A stretch of DNA of 64,000 nucleotides from Eutypa lata (GCA_022661535.1 JAKULF010000007.1:434001-498000), one strand, 5' to 3'; positions 11,785-24,050 are shown, counted from the stretch's first letter. The notes: generated from the letters alone by a model not told the origin. Translations and numbers: made by a program.

Positions 11785-14700
11785 ATGACAGATGTGCGAG
11801 AATCATCGCCAGAAACCGCAGCGTTTGATGCGGATTACTTCCAGTGGGCGTCAAGATTGAACGAGGTCACCTCGCGATACGCCAATCAGAAGCGCGCTGC
11901 AGAAGCTGAGCTTGAAAAGGCCCGTGAGACCTTGCAAGATGGGATCCGTAAACTACAAGATGAATATCAGGAACGGGTCCAAAAACTTAAGGCCATTGCT
12001 AAGGAGCAACAGCGAGCCATTAGGAGAGAATTAGAATTTCATATAGATGATTTGCATTTGTTGCGGCTTACTGATGAGGTTAGCACTAAAGGTACATCCG
12101 TATGATATGGTTGCTGACACGTACCTATTGCAAGCCTTCTGATCAAACCGACCTCCAGGTGGGGCAACGTAGTCATCAGCATCCTCAGACTACTTCACGC
12201 AGAGTTCATTTCCAAACAACAGAAGTCGCTGGGTCACATGAGCAGGACGAGGAACCTACCAGCCATAATGATGAGAACGCGGCGCAACAGCAGACACCAG
12301 CCGAAAGCACCGGGTACATGCAGCTTCGGTCCAGCAAGCGCCCCGTACGTGATATGACTACCTAGATAGTTACATACATACAGATACCGTTTAACTGCTA
12401 ATCCCTTGGTAATAGAGAGAAGAGGTTGCACCTACAGATGTCGAAGGGCACTCACGAAAACGGCGAACACGAGAACCACTCGCGGAAAGGCCTGTGCCGC
12501 AAAAGGAATCCAGGGTCAGAAAGTCCATTGAGTTCAAAGATGTCTTTGGAGAACACTTTATCGTCCAATTCCCACATGGCTCTGACAACTGGTACATCCT
12601 TTACTGTAAGAAGCACGATTTCTCCTTCGGCATCAACCCGATCATAGGGGCAAAAAACCATCTGGGCGGCAAACCACACGGCATGTTACACGGCAATGGT
12701 GAGATGGCCGTACAGAAGCTCGGAATTCGCGTTCTGAACTGCAACGCCGAAAAGGCAAGCCAGAGCAACGCTGTGTTTCGTTATGTCATAAAACCCTCCC
12801 CGGCGAAACAGAGCCGTGCACATCAAGTGGGAAAGCAGACGGCCGAGCAGCCACAACACGTTGAGGACGTTGCGCAAACAGAGACGGGTCCGCATGGCCA
12901 CAAGGCTGCCGTGGACTTCAGTTCCGGAGTGGATGCTGTTCGAGAAAGTCGACAAGACAGTGTTTCAGATGATGAAGATGTTGGTGTGTAATAGCCCAAA
13001 ATAATCACGAATGTCGTTCGTAGAGCATGCTGACAGGATGGGTAGAGGGTTCCCAGAAGCCTTCGGATACTCCATGCACACGCAGCGTGTCCCGCAATAG
13101 AACACCCGTCGACAGAGACAGAGATCATGAAGGCGAGATCGGTGCTCTTCAAAACACTCATCCACCAACTAGCTCGATAGGAAGCACTGCTCCACCCAGC
13201 CCTCATATCAGTAGTTCAACGGAGGCCAGTAAGTCTCCAGATTCGAGTCATGATGACATCCGCCATCTCCCTGGTTGGGATAGTCCTATGGTTGCGGCCA
13301 CATGTAGTGATACGCGGGCAGAAGACAGCGATGGGCCAGCAAATGGCCACATTGGCGCATGTTCTCTATGTGGTAGCAATCATGAGATATCTTGTGGTTG
13401 TCGGAAGGCCTCGGCAAGTTTAGAGGACCATACCGGCATGGAGAGAGCTGCGAGACAAGCGGACCATGTCGCTTCCACGCCGGTAGCCGAGGAAGATTCG
13501 GCTGCATTGCGGCAAATGAATTGTCCTAAAAGCCAGGCTGATCGCAAGGAAGACACTCCGGATATGAAAAACTGTAATAGGATCCAAGGATCTCCGAGGC
13601 CATCAGGTCCGACCGCCGAGTCCCAGTCTAATCGATCGTGCAGGGATGAACCTGATGCAACACCGCCAAGCTGTACAGCATCCGACGGCGATATCCACGA
13701 TAAGGAGCATTTTCTTCACCAACGAACAGCGCAAAGCCTTGGGGACGTTGGAGAGCCTCTCTCCGCGAGGGAACGCCACACAGTAGTAACGTCGGACGAA
13801 GCAGCAACAGCAACAAAACCAACAACAAAAACAACAACAGCAGCAGCAACAACCAGCCCGCCAAGGTCCCGCACTCCGTGTGCCTCATCCCCTAGAGTAC
13901 TTATAGAGATATCAGACAATAACTCAAGCAGCTCGGAGGATGAATACAGTGAAACGGACGAACAAAGAAGTGTGGATGAGGATGTAAGTAACAGCCTTGT
14001 GACAGAAGATCCTGCCTATAGTTGGCCAAGAAGTCCAAGAACCCAGGTCCAAGACGATGAGCCAATGTTCAATCCGACTCCGCCCATGGACAATGTTAGT
14101 ATCAAGGCACGTACACACCCATACACAACACCGACACGCTCACCGGCTCCCACGCAAATCATGGGTGAAAACTCACCCCCGACAGAACAAAAGCAGCACG
14201 GACGGGAACCAAACGTTACAGCTAGTCCAGGCGAACGTGTGACGGATTACTCTGGGTTTTGGCATCAAACGCAAGGCCTCAGCGAAACGGTGCGAGAGGT
14301 CTTAAAGATGGTCCCGGCATCCCCGAAGACCAACGTACAAGAGAGGTCTGCGTCGACAGAAGCTCCGAAAGAAGTTGTCTCTGAAGGTTCTCATGAGAAG
14401 ATAACAACCCGCCAGCCGGAAGGGAGCATTCCCAATGTCACATATCGGGACGCGGTAGCCGAACCAGAGCCAGAGGCTACTGGAAAGTCATTTGATATCC
14501 AGGGGGGAAACACCCTGGACGTCTCCGACAAACCCCCGAGGCCACAGTTGCCAGACTTATGCTCTAGTTTCCCTCCTTTACCCCCTAGTCTAGGACCCTC
14601 CATCCCCGAGAATGTTCCTGTCAATCCGGTAACACCTGGTCCCAGCATTTCAGAGACGTATTTGATGGCGGCCTGTGGAAACGATTTCAGGTGTTTTTGT

Positions 14701-15770
14701 GGACGCCGTCACCACAGTCTCTACTGGCTCTCTGATCACCAGAGACTCTGTTCAGTAGCCCGACACGATTACGTCCGCGGATTCCTCTGTTTGGTTGCTT
14801 GTCTCGGTGCGGGGGACTTGATCCCCGGCCCCCTTATCTTCCGCGCAGGGTTTCCGACGAGGAGACAGCCCGGCGCAGCGGGGGAGACCAACTGGGTGTT
14901 CCGGTTACCCAATTTTGTCAAGGATATCGAGACGCTGACGTCGTTAGTCCAAGATCTGTTAGGGGAGAGGGTGTTGCGTCTGGCCTCCCGGACTGAGATA
15001 AATGACTATAGCAAGCCCCCGTGGGCATCGTGTAACTTGACCTTTGGCAACGACGGACATTCATTCATTCGCGAGACCTTGCGCTCGGCGGGGCAGATGT
15101 TCGATACGTGGAGGTATGAGGCAATCAAGCTTGTCTTTCACGGCTTCCCATATCCGTCGGACCCACTGTACGTTTCTTACCCCCCCCCCCCTCTCCCCCT
15201 TTCTTCGTTATGCTTTACTCGGCCTTACAACAAAGTAGGTTCAGCAGCCGGGGAATGCATCAGCTTCGCTTCGTAATACAAGCCCTGAAGAGTCCATTAC
15301 TCGATAGGATCCAGGAACCAGGAGAGCTGTCCCGAGTTGTTGACGTTTGCCTGTCCGCGTATTGGGCGGGAGAAGATCCGTCATCTCGGGACTTATGCAT
15401 TAAGGTGGCCCGGAGGCTCTCGTCTACTGCGTCTCCCCCCGTCGATGTGGACTTCCGGTTATGGCAGTTGGGTACGGCTCGCACCCCTTCTCATCCAGCA
15501 TCGTCTCCTCGATCATTAGCATCAGAGTTTACGACCAGCGAGAGAACTCCGATGATAGATCATCGGCCGGGAAGTGAACGTGGGTATACCACCACACAGG
15601 TCTCCAGCAGTGTACTTGCGAGTACCGCCGCGTCGGCTCTCGATCTGTGCTCTAGAGCGAGTCTACCACGGGATGGGAAGGAGAACCGCGAGCAGCAGCA
15701 ACAGCATTCTTCCGATGATGGCATATTGTTGCCTGATTTTGGCATAATGACTGTCTTCGCGACGCCGTAG
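11785..15770 (+). CDS. Large unrecognised protein: coiled coil, Cys/His cluster, long disordered region
   Basis: I do not recognise this family. A five-exon model is consistent in frame: 11785-12078, 12135-12344, 12416-12983, 13037-15167 and 15236-15770, giving about 1,245 residues. The first 100 residues are charged and heptad-like (AEAELEKARETLQDGI), suggesting a coiled coil. Exon 3 holds a compact Cys/His region (WYILYCKKHDFSFG, then IGAKNHLGGKPHG and a later GIRVLNC) that resembles a single zinc-finger-like module of fungal hypothetical proteins. Exon 4 is long, rich in Ser, Thr, Pro and Asp and probably disordered. It contains a second Cys/His patch near its C-terminal end (FRCFCGRRHHSLYW) and a conserved-looking stretch WASCNLTFGNDGHSFI. 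Exon 5 ends in a Gln run. All introns have GT and AG ends with plausible branch sites. A nuclear or chromatin-linked role is possible but unsupported. Confidence 0.6.
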
Positions 15771-16318
15771 CTGGCTAAATCCCAAACGAAGGAATCAACC
15801 AGGCTCGTCGTCAAGGGTGGTTTGTAAGGTGAACGACTCGGTTGGTAGACAGGTTGGCTAGGTTGGGTGGCGGGGATAGAAGTGTCAGGAGGAACGGCGT
15901 TGGTACGGGGCTAGACAACGGCTTACACAGGCCACTGAAACGAAATTAATAGTTTAAACTTCTATCTTTGTCATATTATTATATATTTATTTCGGATAAT
16001 AATATATTATATATTTTGATATATAAGGTAAAAAGATGTTGTATTTTCTAAGTTGTACGGTCTAGCCTAGGACTAGCCGGGACCGTACTTATAACACCAA
16101 GTCCACCGCATCTGCCATCAACTTCGATATGAATGGTATATATGGGTATATGATTTTATGAAATAAATTTGCCTGATTGTCGAATTTAAATCGGGATAAT
16201 AGAATTAATGTTAATCCTTTCGTTATAGTTACCGAACTAGGTAGCACTAAGTAGTTGTGTTATCAAGCGAAATAAAGCTATCAATTTTCCAACAAAGTGG
16301 GGTTTCCCCGCTCAGTAT
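15771..16318. other. Intergenic, nothing recognised
   Basis: Short AT-rich stretches (about 15940-16030) between the large gene and the tRNA. No coding potential or repeat structure was recognised. Confidence 0.5.
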
Positions 16319-16419
16319 GGCACGATGGCAGAGTGGTTATTGCGTAAGACTCGAATGCTACTTCTAGCACTGTCCATCTTATTCCTTCGGGAGCGTAGGT
16401 TCAAGTCCTACTCGTGTCG
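16319..16419 (+). tRNA. tRNA-Ser (anticodon CGA) with 20-nt intron
   Basis: The acceptor stem GGCACGA (16319-16325) pairs with TCGTGTC (16412-16418), with one G-T pair and discriminator G16419. The D arm reads GGCAGAGTGGTTATTGC. The anticodon stem TAAGA pairs with TCTTA, and the spliced loop is CTCGAAA with anticodon CGA at 16352-16354. The intron 16356-16375 lies one base 3' of the anticodon, the canonical nuclear tRNA position. A long variable arm (TCCTTCGGGAG) and T arm GTAGG-TTCAAGT-CCTAC follow. The long variable arm and CGA anticodon fit a class II serine tRNA reading UCG codons. Confidence 0.93.
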
Positions 16420-16420
16420 A

Positions 16421-16429
16421 TTTCTTTTT
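16421..16429 (+). terminator. RNA polymerase III terminator of tRNA-Ser
   Basis: Pyrimidine/T tract (TTTCTTTTT) one base after the tRNA 3' end, the usual Pol III termination signal. Confidence 0.75.
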
Positions 16430-16982
16430 GTCCAGTTCTTTATGCGCTGATTTTATTTTTGGGTGACTTTACGGGCTAGGACTTGTTGAATGCAGCTATG
16501 CAATTATGATGCATTGCGATAGTTATTTGTCTCCAAGGTCTTACCATGGATGTTTTTGGTATCTAAGAATCCTAGGTAGGGAGGTTGCAAATGACCAGTA
16601 GCATTCGCAAGATGTACCTTGTGTTGAATACAGGGGTTAGGATTACTAACCTCTATAAGTGGACCATACGCACACTTAAGTAATGCCGCAACACCTAAAT
16701 TAGACTTCTTCAGCAGAACAACAATAATATACTGAATTGTAACCCCTTATATCTGACACCTTGAACTCAGTATCTGTCGTTGAGTGATATGCCGTTCGTT
16801 CACTTCATAAATTTGTGTTTGGAATTGTCTACGGCCTGACGGTTTAAAAGTGAAAATACGTTATTTCTAAACTCAATGGTAGCTGAAAAATTCCAATGCG
16901 AACAATAGGGGGTTAAACAACAAAATGTAAGGATGATTTTATCCTTAAATTATAACCATTAGCTTCTTCGAATTTAAATATT
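16430..16982. other. Intergenic, nothing recognised
   Basis: 553 bp between the tRNA and the 3' end of the convergent regulator gene. No ORF, tRNA or repeat was recognised. Confidence 0.5.
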
Positions 16983-19379
16983 TTACGTAGGTATAATGGC
17001 AATGCGATGCTTTGTAAGAAAGTGCTCCCAAGTCACCTCAGTAGCCCCTAAGCCTGTACCAGTACCCGCGTCAGAGAGATCTCTAGCCCTCCAGAACCCT
17101 TCCAAGGCGTCCTGTATGGCATCGAAGCTCCGCCATCCCGGTCTAGCTTCCCTGAACCACCGCCGGACCTGCTCGCGGTCCTCCTCTACCGCTTCGCACC
17201 CGGCGATGAACCCCGGCCAGCACGGAACCGGTGTGACGATGCTATTCTCCGCCTTGGCGCGCTCGAATGCGAACAGTTCGGATACGGTACGTTTCACAAA
17301 CGGCTGTAGAGCATACGGGCTCGTTCCCTGGATCCGCCGGTAGAAGAATATCAGAAGCGCCTGGTGCATCGCCGAAATGAAATGCCGCATGACGTTGTCG
17401 TACGTAGTGGGAGGCTGCGACAGACCGTCCACGTACGCGGTGGGAATGTTGTCATAGCCGTGGCCTTTTCCGTGGGGCTCCCACTGGAACTTGCAGATGC
17501 GATCTTCCAGCACGCGGACACGGCGCGCAAGGGATGCCACGGTATGCAGGTCAGTAGCCGAGTGAAGAGACAGCTTCTGACTGCTGATTTCTTGTGCGAG
17601 CGACGTCGCTTGCGAGATCAGATCCATGAGAGCTATGGGGACTCCGTAAACCGCTTCAAACAGAGTGCCGTCGTTTGCTATGAGCTGATCAACCAGAGTC
17701 TGTTCGGGCTGAGCTGTGAGTGAATCTCCGCTGGCGGGATTCCCATATGCTGGATCCCGGGTAGCAGCATTCGACTGCGGAATACTTTGGATATCATCCT
17801 GTAGCCCTCTACCATTGCTTGTCTGATAGTTACTTGCGTCCGTGTATGTAAACGTGCTCTCTTCTAAGATTCTATTGTAGAGGAAAAGGTTATGTAGGAG
17901 CCGAACCTTCCTGGATCGATGTGGCTTCAGTCCACGAAGGCGGACTGCTCGTTCGGCATCGAGCAAGAAACATCTTCCCTCTTCCATGTTTCCAGTTTGG
18001 ACCTAGCGATTAGAGATTAGTCCCTCGCAGTCCCTAGTTGAAGATAAATCGAGGAGAAAGTGAAATATGGGTGCTTACGCATATTGTCACCATACCGAGA
18101 AGCGTCATCAGTATGTGTTTGTATTTAGCCTTTGTGGGACCAGTGAATTCGCATTGGAGTGCAACTTGCAAATGCGTCTTCGCAGCTTGCTTGAATTGCT
18201 GTCCTATATTCCACCAGTGTGACTTAGTATCGCCGCCGCCGACCCGAGAACTGCCGATCCGCGCCGGTTGATTAGGACTAGCGCACCAATCGAGGTGGAA
18301 TGCGCTGATAGCTAGAACGGAATGGAGCAATGCCAACTGCGCATGCTTGACGGGCGCATCCACAAGTAGCGCCCCGGTTGTCTCGAGTACCGAAGGATGA
18401 TGCATTATCTTCCAAGGAGGCTTCTGGTTTGGGAGTGGCGAGAAGAAGAAGAGCATTTTAGATCCGTAATATTCGAGCAGCAGAAATGCATCTTTGGGAA
18501 CCTTCTTTAGAGCTTGCGAAGGTTGGATAATGGGGAGATTCACGGACAATGGTGATGGCAACTGATATGGATGAGTTTCGGGACTCGACTCCAGCTCATT
18601 CGGGTTGCGCGAGGACGAATCTAGAGCAAATTCCAAAGGTAGGACGTCAACGTTAGTACCTAATGGGAGGTTGTCTTCCCAACCTGGCGCGCACAACGGG
18701 TCAAAGATATTCACATCGAGGCTCTCATAATTGTCATATATAGACGGTGGACTTGATACAGGCAATATCGGAGCTAAATAGTCGGAAATACCGGCTAACG
18801 GTGAGCCCCTAATGACTGTCGGCGGCGAAGCTGAAAGGACAGGAGAGACCACTGCCAGTGGACCCGGGTTTGCGGCGGTACTCTGAGCGTGTGTCGGAAA
18901 GGCACCGAAAGGACCCAGCGATGCCACCTCCACTCCTGCTTCGGCCGAGTCCGTTAAAGATTGCATGACATCATCGATATCCATGCAAGCAGTTGCTTGT
19001 AGTAATTGCTCGCACATGGCCTTCCTTTCCTCCTCTGATAGGATTCAAAAGTCCGGATATCAGCTTTCGAGCGTCTGGGAATTGCATCTTCGTGACACGC
19101 ACATCCACTCTCTGACGCACCTGTACATAGGGGAGCCCGATGCGATGACGCGGTTCTCTCTCCATACCCACCTGCATCATCTTGCTTCCCCACCCGGTCT
19201 GTGTCGGCCTCCACAGTGTTGATCGGCATCCAGTATAAGCCCGGCGTCGCGATCTTGTAGGAGCACACAAGGCTCAGCCTTTTGCATGCTCCGCACGTAG
19301 GTATTGCTCTATCGCACTTCACCCTTCGCCTGCGGCAAGTGATACAGCTCACGCCGAGGGGCGCCGAAGCGGCCGCCAT
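16983..19379 (-). CDS. Zn2Cys6 transcription factor, Acr-2-like
   Basis: Predicted nuclear DNA-binding regulator of about 744 residues in three exons: 19379-19121, 19034-18079 and 18002-16983. The start ATG at 19379 sits in GGCGGCCATG-type context on the coding strand. The binuclear cluster has exact C-x2-C-x6-C-x6-C-x2-C-x6-C spacing (C12, C15, C22, C29, C32, C39) with the basic stretch RRRRVKCDR. The middle part, with GSKMLFFFSPLPNQKPPWK, and KHAQLALLHSVLAISAFH, WWNIGQQFKQAAK and GPTKAKYKHILMTLLGMVTICV, matches fungal acriflavine-sensitivity-control (acr-2) type regulators. The second intron joins MVTIC to VQTGN-MEEGRCFLLDAERAVRLRGL in frame. It is divergent from the PhyH dioxygenase at 19844, sharing about 465 bp of promoter, so it may be the local pathway regulator. 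The exact first-intron acceptor is inferred. Confidence 0.85.
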
Positions 19380-19774
19380 GAACTTGCCGCCTCGGGTGCC
19401 ACCCGATGATGACGGTGACGATGGTATCGGTATAGGATGTATAGTACGAGAAGTAACTGCGATTTTCGGCCTGCAACAATTGAGTGGAAAAGCCAGGAGT
19501 AAGATTACTGTTAAAATGAGAAGGTGATAAGCGAATAGACATCTACTAAAATATAGCCTACGGCTTAGATACTTGCCTGTTTGCGGGGGAGTCTTATCCG
19601 GCAGCTCCATGTGGGGTACATGAATTGCTGCCCCTAATTGGGGTCAGATATCGCTCTTGGCCTTCCTAGATCGTCAAGCAATCGCTTTGCCTCCGTATCG
19701 GACTTCGCAATGCGTTGTGCATAAAGCACTACCTAACTTAAAAGGCTGAGCTGTCTCCCTGTGTCTACACGCGG

Positions 19775-19785
19775 TCGGATTCCGA
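19775..19785. promoter_or_regulatory. CGG-N3-CCG palindrome, candidate Zn2Cys6 site
   Basis: TCGGATTCCGA is an inverted CGG repeat, the classic type of site bound by dimeric Zn2Cys6 proteins. It lies about 60 bp before the PhyH start codon, in the promoter shared with the Acr-2-like regulator. Function is inferred only. Confidence 0.4.
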
Positions 19786-19843
19786 GGCCGTATCGAACTA
19801 TACCAGCTAATTGCATTATCTGCCAACTGGCCTTTCAAACATC

Positions 19844-20844
19844 ATGCCTCAAGTAGTCCAAAGACCGCGTCCTTCCCCAATCGACCCAGGCTATAAGCCG
19901 GACGTCGCAATCACGAAGCTTCCCGCCAACGCACCTCTACAGAGGATTCTCGACGTCCTAGATCGCGATGGCGGCGTTATTCTCGAAAATCTCGCGAGCC
20001 CTGAGGAGTTAGACGATATATCCAAGGAGCTAGAGGAATCGAGAAGGGATGGAGATGACCAGCCGCACGCCGCGTTCCCGCAGATCCCTTCGGAGACCCG
20101 CGTGGTGGGCGGCTTGGTCGGGAAATCCAAGACTATCGCCAACATCTGCGAAAGGCCGGTACTGACCAAGCTTCGGGAGGAGATCCTGACACACCGCTTC
20201 ACGGTCACCCGCGAGATGTACACAGATCACTATAACATCGACCCGCTCCTGAGCATCAGCCTGTCATTCCAGATCGGGACGGGGGCACCGCGGCAAGCTC
20301 TGCACCGCGACGATGCTATCCACGGGATGGATCATAGCGCATTGTTCGACTTGAAGAAGGCTAGCCAGTTCGCATGTCTCATAGCGGGTTGCCGAACTAC
20401 TAGAGACAATGGAGCGACTATGTTTGTCCCGGGCAGCCACCGCTGGGACGACAGTCGCCAACCACGAGTAGACGAGCTATGCTTCGCCGGTACGTAATAT
20501 CTCATCCGACTATGTATACCGATGGGCTTAACTGACTAAACATCAAAACAACAGAAATGGAAGCTGGATCAGCGTTGATTTTCATGGGATCCGCCTTCCA
20601 CGGCGGTGGTCACAACTCTCTCCCAGATGTGACCCGCGTCGTCCACGGGCTGTTCTTTATCCGCGGGATCCTGCGGCAGGAAGAGAACCAGTTCTTGGCA
20701 ATCCCCCATAGCAAGGTGCTCCAGATGAGTCCGGCGATGCAGAGCCTCCTGGGCTACAAGAAGCCAGAGGCTGCCCTGGGATTGGTGGATAACAACGACC
20801 CGTGCACGAACTTGGCGAGCGTGCTCCAACATGCCCATACCTGA
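19844..20844 (+). CDS. PhyH-type Fe(II)/2-oxoglutarate dioxygenase 1
   Basis: Predicted non-heme iron oxygenase of 311 residues in the phytanoyl-CoA dioxygenase-like family that includes fungal tailoring enzymes such as FtmOx1 and AsqJ. Two exons, 19844-20489 and 20555-20844, joined across a 65-nt intron (donor GTACGT, acceptor ACAG). The facial triad is visible: H154 and D156 in LHRDDAIHG, and distal H231 in AFHGGGHNS. The likely 2-oxoglutarate-binding Arg is in TRVVHGLFF. The N-terminal ILDVLDRDGGVILENL segment is typical of the family. I chose the ATG at 19844 because the protein then begins at the usual family position; an in-frame ATG at 19811 would add 11 residues. The substrate is unknown. 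Its neighbours suggest oxidation, desaturation or ring formation in a small secondary-metabolite pathway. Confidence 0.9.
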
Positions 20845-21617
20845 GCATATATATGGATCTCTACTGAAGGTTACATAGTGAGCATCGGGGTGGGAGATGT
20901 ACTTTTCTTGGAATTGGTGTGGTCACTGAGGAGAAACTATTTATTGAGCAAGTTGCTGCTAAAATGATTAACACTTGCCATCATTTGTTTTTCTAGTTGT
21001 GTAACGTATATATGCTCCGGCTAGCTTATTATTAAGATGTTCAAAATCCGAATGAATTTATGATTACAATGCCGGACAGAATAATGACTAATTATTACTG
21101 TCTAATCAAGCATTATTCTGATTCGAATTTTTAACGTGACATGCAATTTGGCAACAGCTTGTTGAGTATATTGGTGATGTTGAGGCTAACAGATAGACTA
21201 TCGCGCCGTGCTTCATCCTTAACTGTTAATAATGGGGTGTCCGAAATTAGCATACTAGCTACAATGATAGTTTAAGAATAGGTATAGAAGAGCTTATGGA
21301 TACGTGTAGGAGTCTTTAGATGTCACTATCGAAACATAGTTGAATGGTAACAACGTATTTTGAGAGCAAGTACGAAGTTCCAGAACACATGTTGAGAGAC
21401 AATACCCATATTATCCTTCAATAATGATAGAACTTTCAATGAGCCAAAGTTGCGTCAGGAAAACAAGAGACATATGAGCCTTAACATGAAGCTCACACGT
21501 CTCAAATCCAAAACAAAAATCCTAAAAATAATTTACCAAAAATACGTAACATAATCATAAACATCCAACCATTCAATGAGTTCTACTGACAGCATATAAG
21601 TATGTTCGGTAGTTATA
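20845..21617. other. Intergenic between convergent dioxygenase genes
   Basis: 773 bp AT-leaning sequence between the 3' ends of the two convergent PhyH genes. No gene or repeat was recognised. Confidence 0.5.
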
Positions 21618-22675
21618 TCACATATTCACCGTCTCTTCATCCTCAACTCCGAACAACACACGCATTGGATCTTGGTACTTGTAGAACCCGCAATTTGGTA
21701 AAGCAACGCCATAACCTAGCAGCCTCTGGACCTGAGGGGTGAAGTTCTTAGCGATCTCGGGAGGCACCTCTAGAAACTCGTTCTCGACTGGTCGGTACTG
21801 GGCTCTGTTGAAGAACATCCCCACTGTCTCGCGACGCTCATCTCTGGTAGGAAAGAATGCAAATTAGAATCGCAGAATAGGCCAAGAGCTATGTCAGCAC
21901 GGGGGTTCTAGCTCACTCTGTGGAATTTGCACCCCCTGCGTGGTACACGTGGCCATGGATAAGTAACGTATCGCCAGGTTCGAGCTCGGCGGGTAGGGCC
22001 TCGTGGTCGTAAGGTGGTCGCTCGTTATCCCACAGATGGGAACCAGGGATGACAATAGTGGCGCCGTTCTCCTTTGTAGTCTTCATGACGGCTGTGACGC
22101 ATCCGAGGAACATTGACGGCCCGGCCTCATTGACGTGCCAATCGCTTTACAGTGTGAAAGTGATTGGTAGCTGTCTCATCGGTCTGTTCGACAATGGAGT
22201 TAATTGAAAAAGCTTACATGTCATCTCGATGTAGTCCTTGTTGGGCAGAGCCTGGGTTGACACGGAAGCCGACAGTCGACGAGAGGATCGGCTTGGTAGT
22301 TACAGTGACCCTGTTCTGACCCAACCAATGGGTGTAAGTATCTGACAGAAGCGCATTGGCGACATCGATCAGTAAAGGGTTTGTCATCAAGTCGACGCAA
22401 GCTGCCGATTTGGCCACAAGTCCTGTGGCGCGCTGAGTAGTATTGGGAAAGAAACCAGATTTGTCTCCCACGTCGGCGTCGAAGTGAGGCTTGAGTTCGT
22501 CCTTGATGCGTTGGGCGTGTTCCTTCGCGATGAAGTCTTCTACGATCACGCCTCCATCGCGGTTGATGATATCACAAATGGCGTCGACTGTCGTTGTCTT
22601 GGCGTTGACTCGCTCGATCTTCGGGGTCTGGGGTTTGGAGGACGCTGGCTCTGGAAACAACGCTGATGGTGCCAT
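21618..22675 (-). CDS. PhyH-type Fe(II)/2-oxoglutarate dioxygenase 2
   Basis: Predicted 303-residue non-heme iron oxygenase related to, but clearly diverged from, the enzyme at 19844. Three exons: 22675-22218, 22144-21917 and 21843-21618, with two 73-nt introns, all in frame. Metal ligands are H149 and D151 in GLHRDD and distal H221 in HVYHAGGANS. The context ENGATIVIPGSHLWDNERPP and RRETVGMFFNRAQYRPVENE is characteristic of the FtmOx1/AsqJ-like group. The N-terminus has ICDIINRDGGVIVEDF, the same family signature as paralogue 1. The two genes are convergent and about 0.8 kb apart. They may act one after the other on one scaffold, but this is inference from co-location only. Confidence 0.9.
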
Positions 22676-24050
22676 CTTCGCAAGTTGATACTAACGTTAG
22701 TAGGGAATTGGATAATTACTAAACACGCAGTCGCCTGTGGGGTAATTAATTAGTGTAGTATCCGCGGTATACTTACCGCGCCCTCGCACTACCTATACTT
22801 ATACGTAAAAGGGGTCACTCCTGGATCCGTGTTGGCCCACTTTTCGGAATCAAAGGCGGGGAATCGGATTCTACGGGGATGGAAGGTCAACAGCGAGATA
22901 CAGAATGCATAGCCATTGATGAGTTGGCAATTGCATAACCATGGACTAACTAGGAAGGATCTTCATACAGCAGAGCCCGCCAGGGTGATTACAATAGACA
23001 AAAGCTTGGATCAACACACAGCTTTCTCATTGGATCCGTCCATCCCCGAACCTCTAATATCGATCATAATATTGATTTCCGATGGTATTGGTTACTTGAG
23101 TAGTCTGCTAATGCAACATCAACATGCCGGCATCTCTTGGAAGCATCGGGTCTTAGCTGTCAAGGCTACTTATCTGATATCGGCATTAGGCAGACTAACA
23201 TAACCTCCTAGGCTTACTTAGATGTGTTTCTTTCTTTCGGACGCACGTCTCGTGTTTTTGACGGTTTCTGGTTGGCCACGTGATTGGAATTGCTTGTAAA
23301 ACTATATGTAGCTCTAGCTAGTTAGGTCTCATGGCTGCGCGATCCGTATACGTGATATTACTTGCAGAGTAGCCCCTAGTATATTGAGGGTATATAAGTT
23401 AGCGGGGGAGGCTTGCATAATAGCACAAATCCTATTGGTACTCAGAATATCATAGAACCGTGACAGCTGAGGTAACAACACCGAATCCTGCACCTATACG
23501 AGAGCTCCCTGCAAATTCTGCCTTGCTCTGTTGGCTCGTAGGTGCTGCGCCTTACTCGCACGTATCGCCCACTTCGGAGGCGCCTAAGGATATAATCATC
23601 TTTGTTCCGCTTTGAGTCAGAGCCTGGGCCCCTTGACCCGGTCGTCTTTTCTTTTTCTTTTTTTCTCTTCTTCCCTCTTCCCCCATGTTTTCATCACCAT
23701 CCACCCAGATTGCATCCCCTCCTCACTACCCCTGGAGTCAGCTTGCTTGTTATACTATGAGACTTGGTGCTAAGTTGCTAGGACTGCCTTGGACTTGTGT
23801 TTGTCGACAGTTACACCCATGAATATTTAACTCTGTGAAACTGAAAGAATATTTATTACAGAAAATATAATTACATATCTGTTACTTGACGATACGTCGG
23901 CCAATATATTGGGCAACGCAGTCGATTTTGTCAACTTCAGGGATTACATAGCTGAGTCAGCACCATTAGCCAAAGGTTTGTATGGTTCGCCAGCTTGATG
24001 GATTTCTGCCTTGCAACTTGATTTTGGCTTTGTGCTAACCGTAGTTGACA
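22676..24050. other. Intergenic with pyrimidine-rich promoter-like tract
   Basis: About 1.4 kb with no supported gene. 22844-22871 holds two CGG half-site motifs upstream of the second PhyH gene. 23646-23684 is an unbroken C/T tract of about 40 nt, of the kind often found in fungal promoters, upstream of the ankyrin-like gene. The 5' exon or exons of that gene may lie between about 23.7 and 24.05 kb but could not be fixed. Confidence 0.45.
22844..22871. promoter_or_regulatory. Pair of TCGGAATC/TCGGATTC motifs upstream of PhyH 2
   Basis: TCGGAATC (22844-22851) and TCGGATTC (22864-22871) each match eight bases of the palindrome TCGGATTCCGA (or its reverse complement) found before PhyH 1. They lie about 170-195 bp before the PhyH 2 start. 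This is consistent with one Zn2Cys6 protein controlling both genes, but short motifs like these can arise by chance. Confidence 0.3.

Noticed and set aside
13628..13919. Minus-strand frames with Leu/Val runs inside the large gene
   Set aside because: They are antisense shadows of the Ala/Thr and CAA/CAG-rich low-complexity part of the plus-strand gene.
22916..23203. 95-codon plus-strand frame upstream of PhyH 2
   Set aside because: No family resemblance, no exon partners, and it overlaps the likely promoter.
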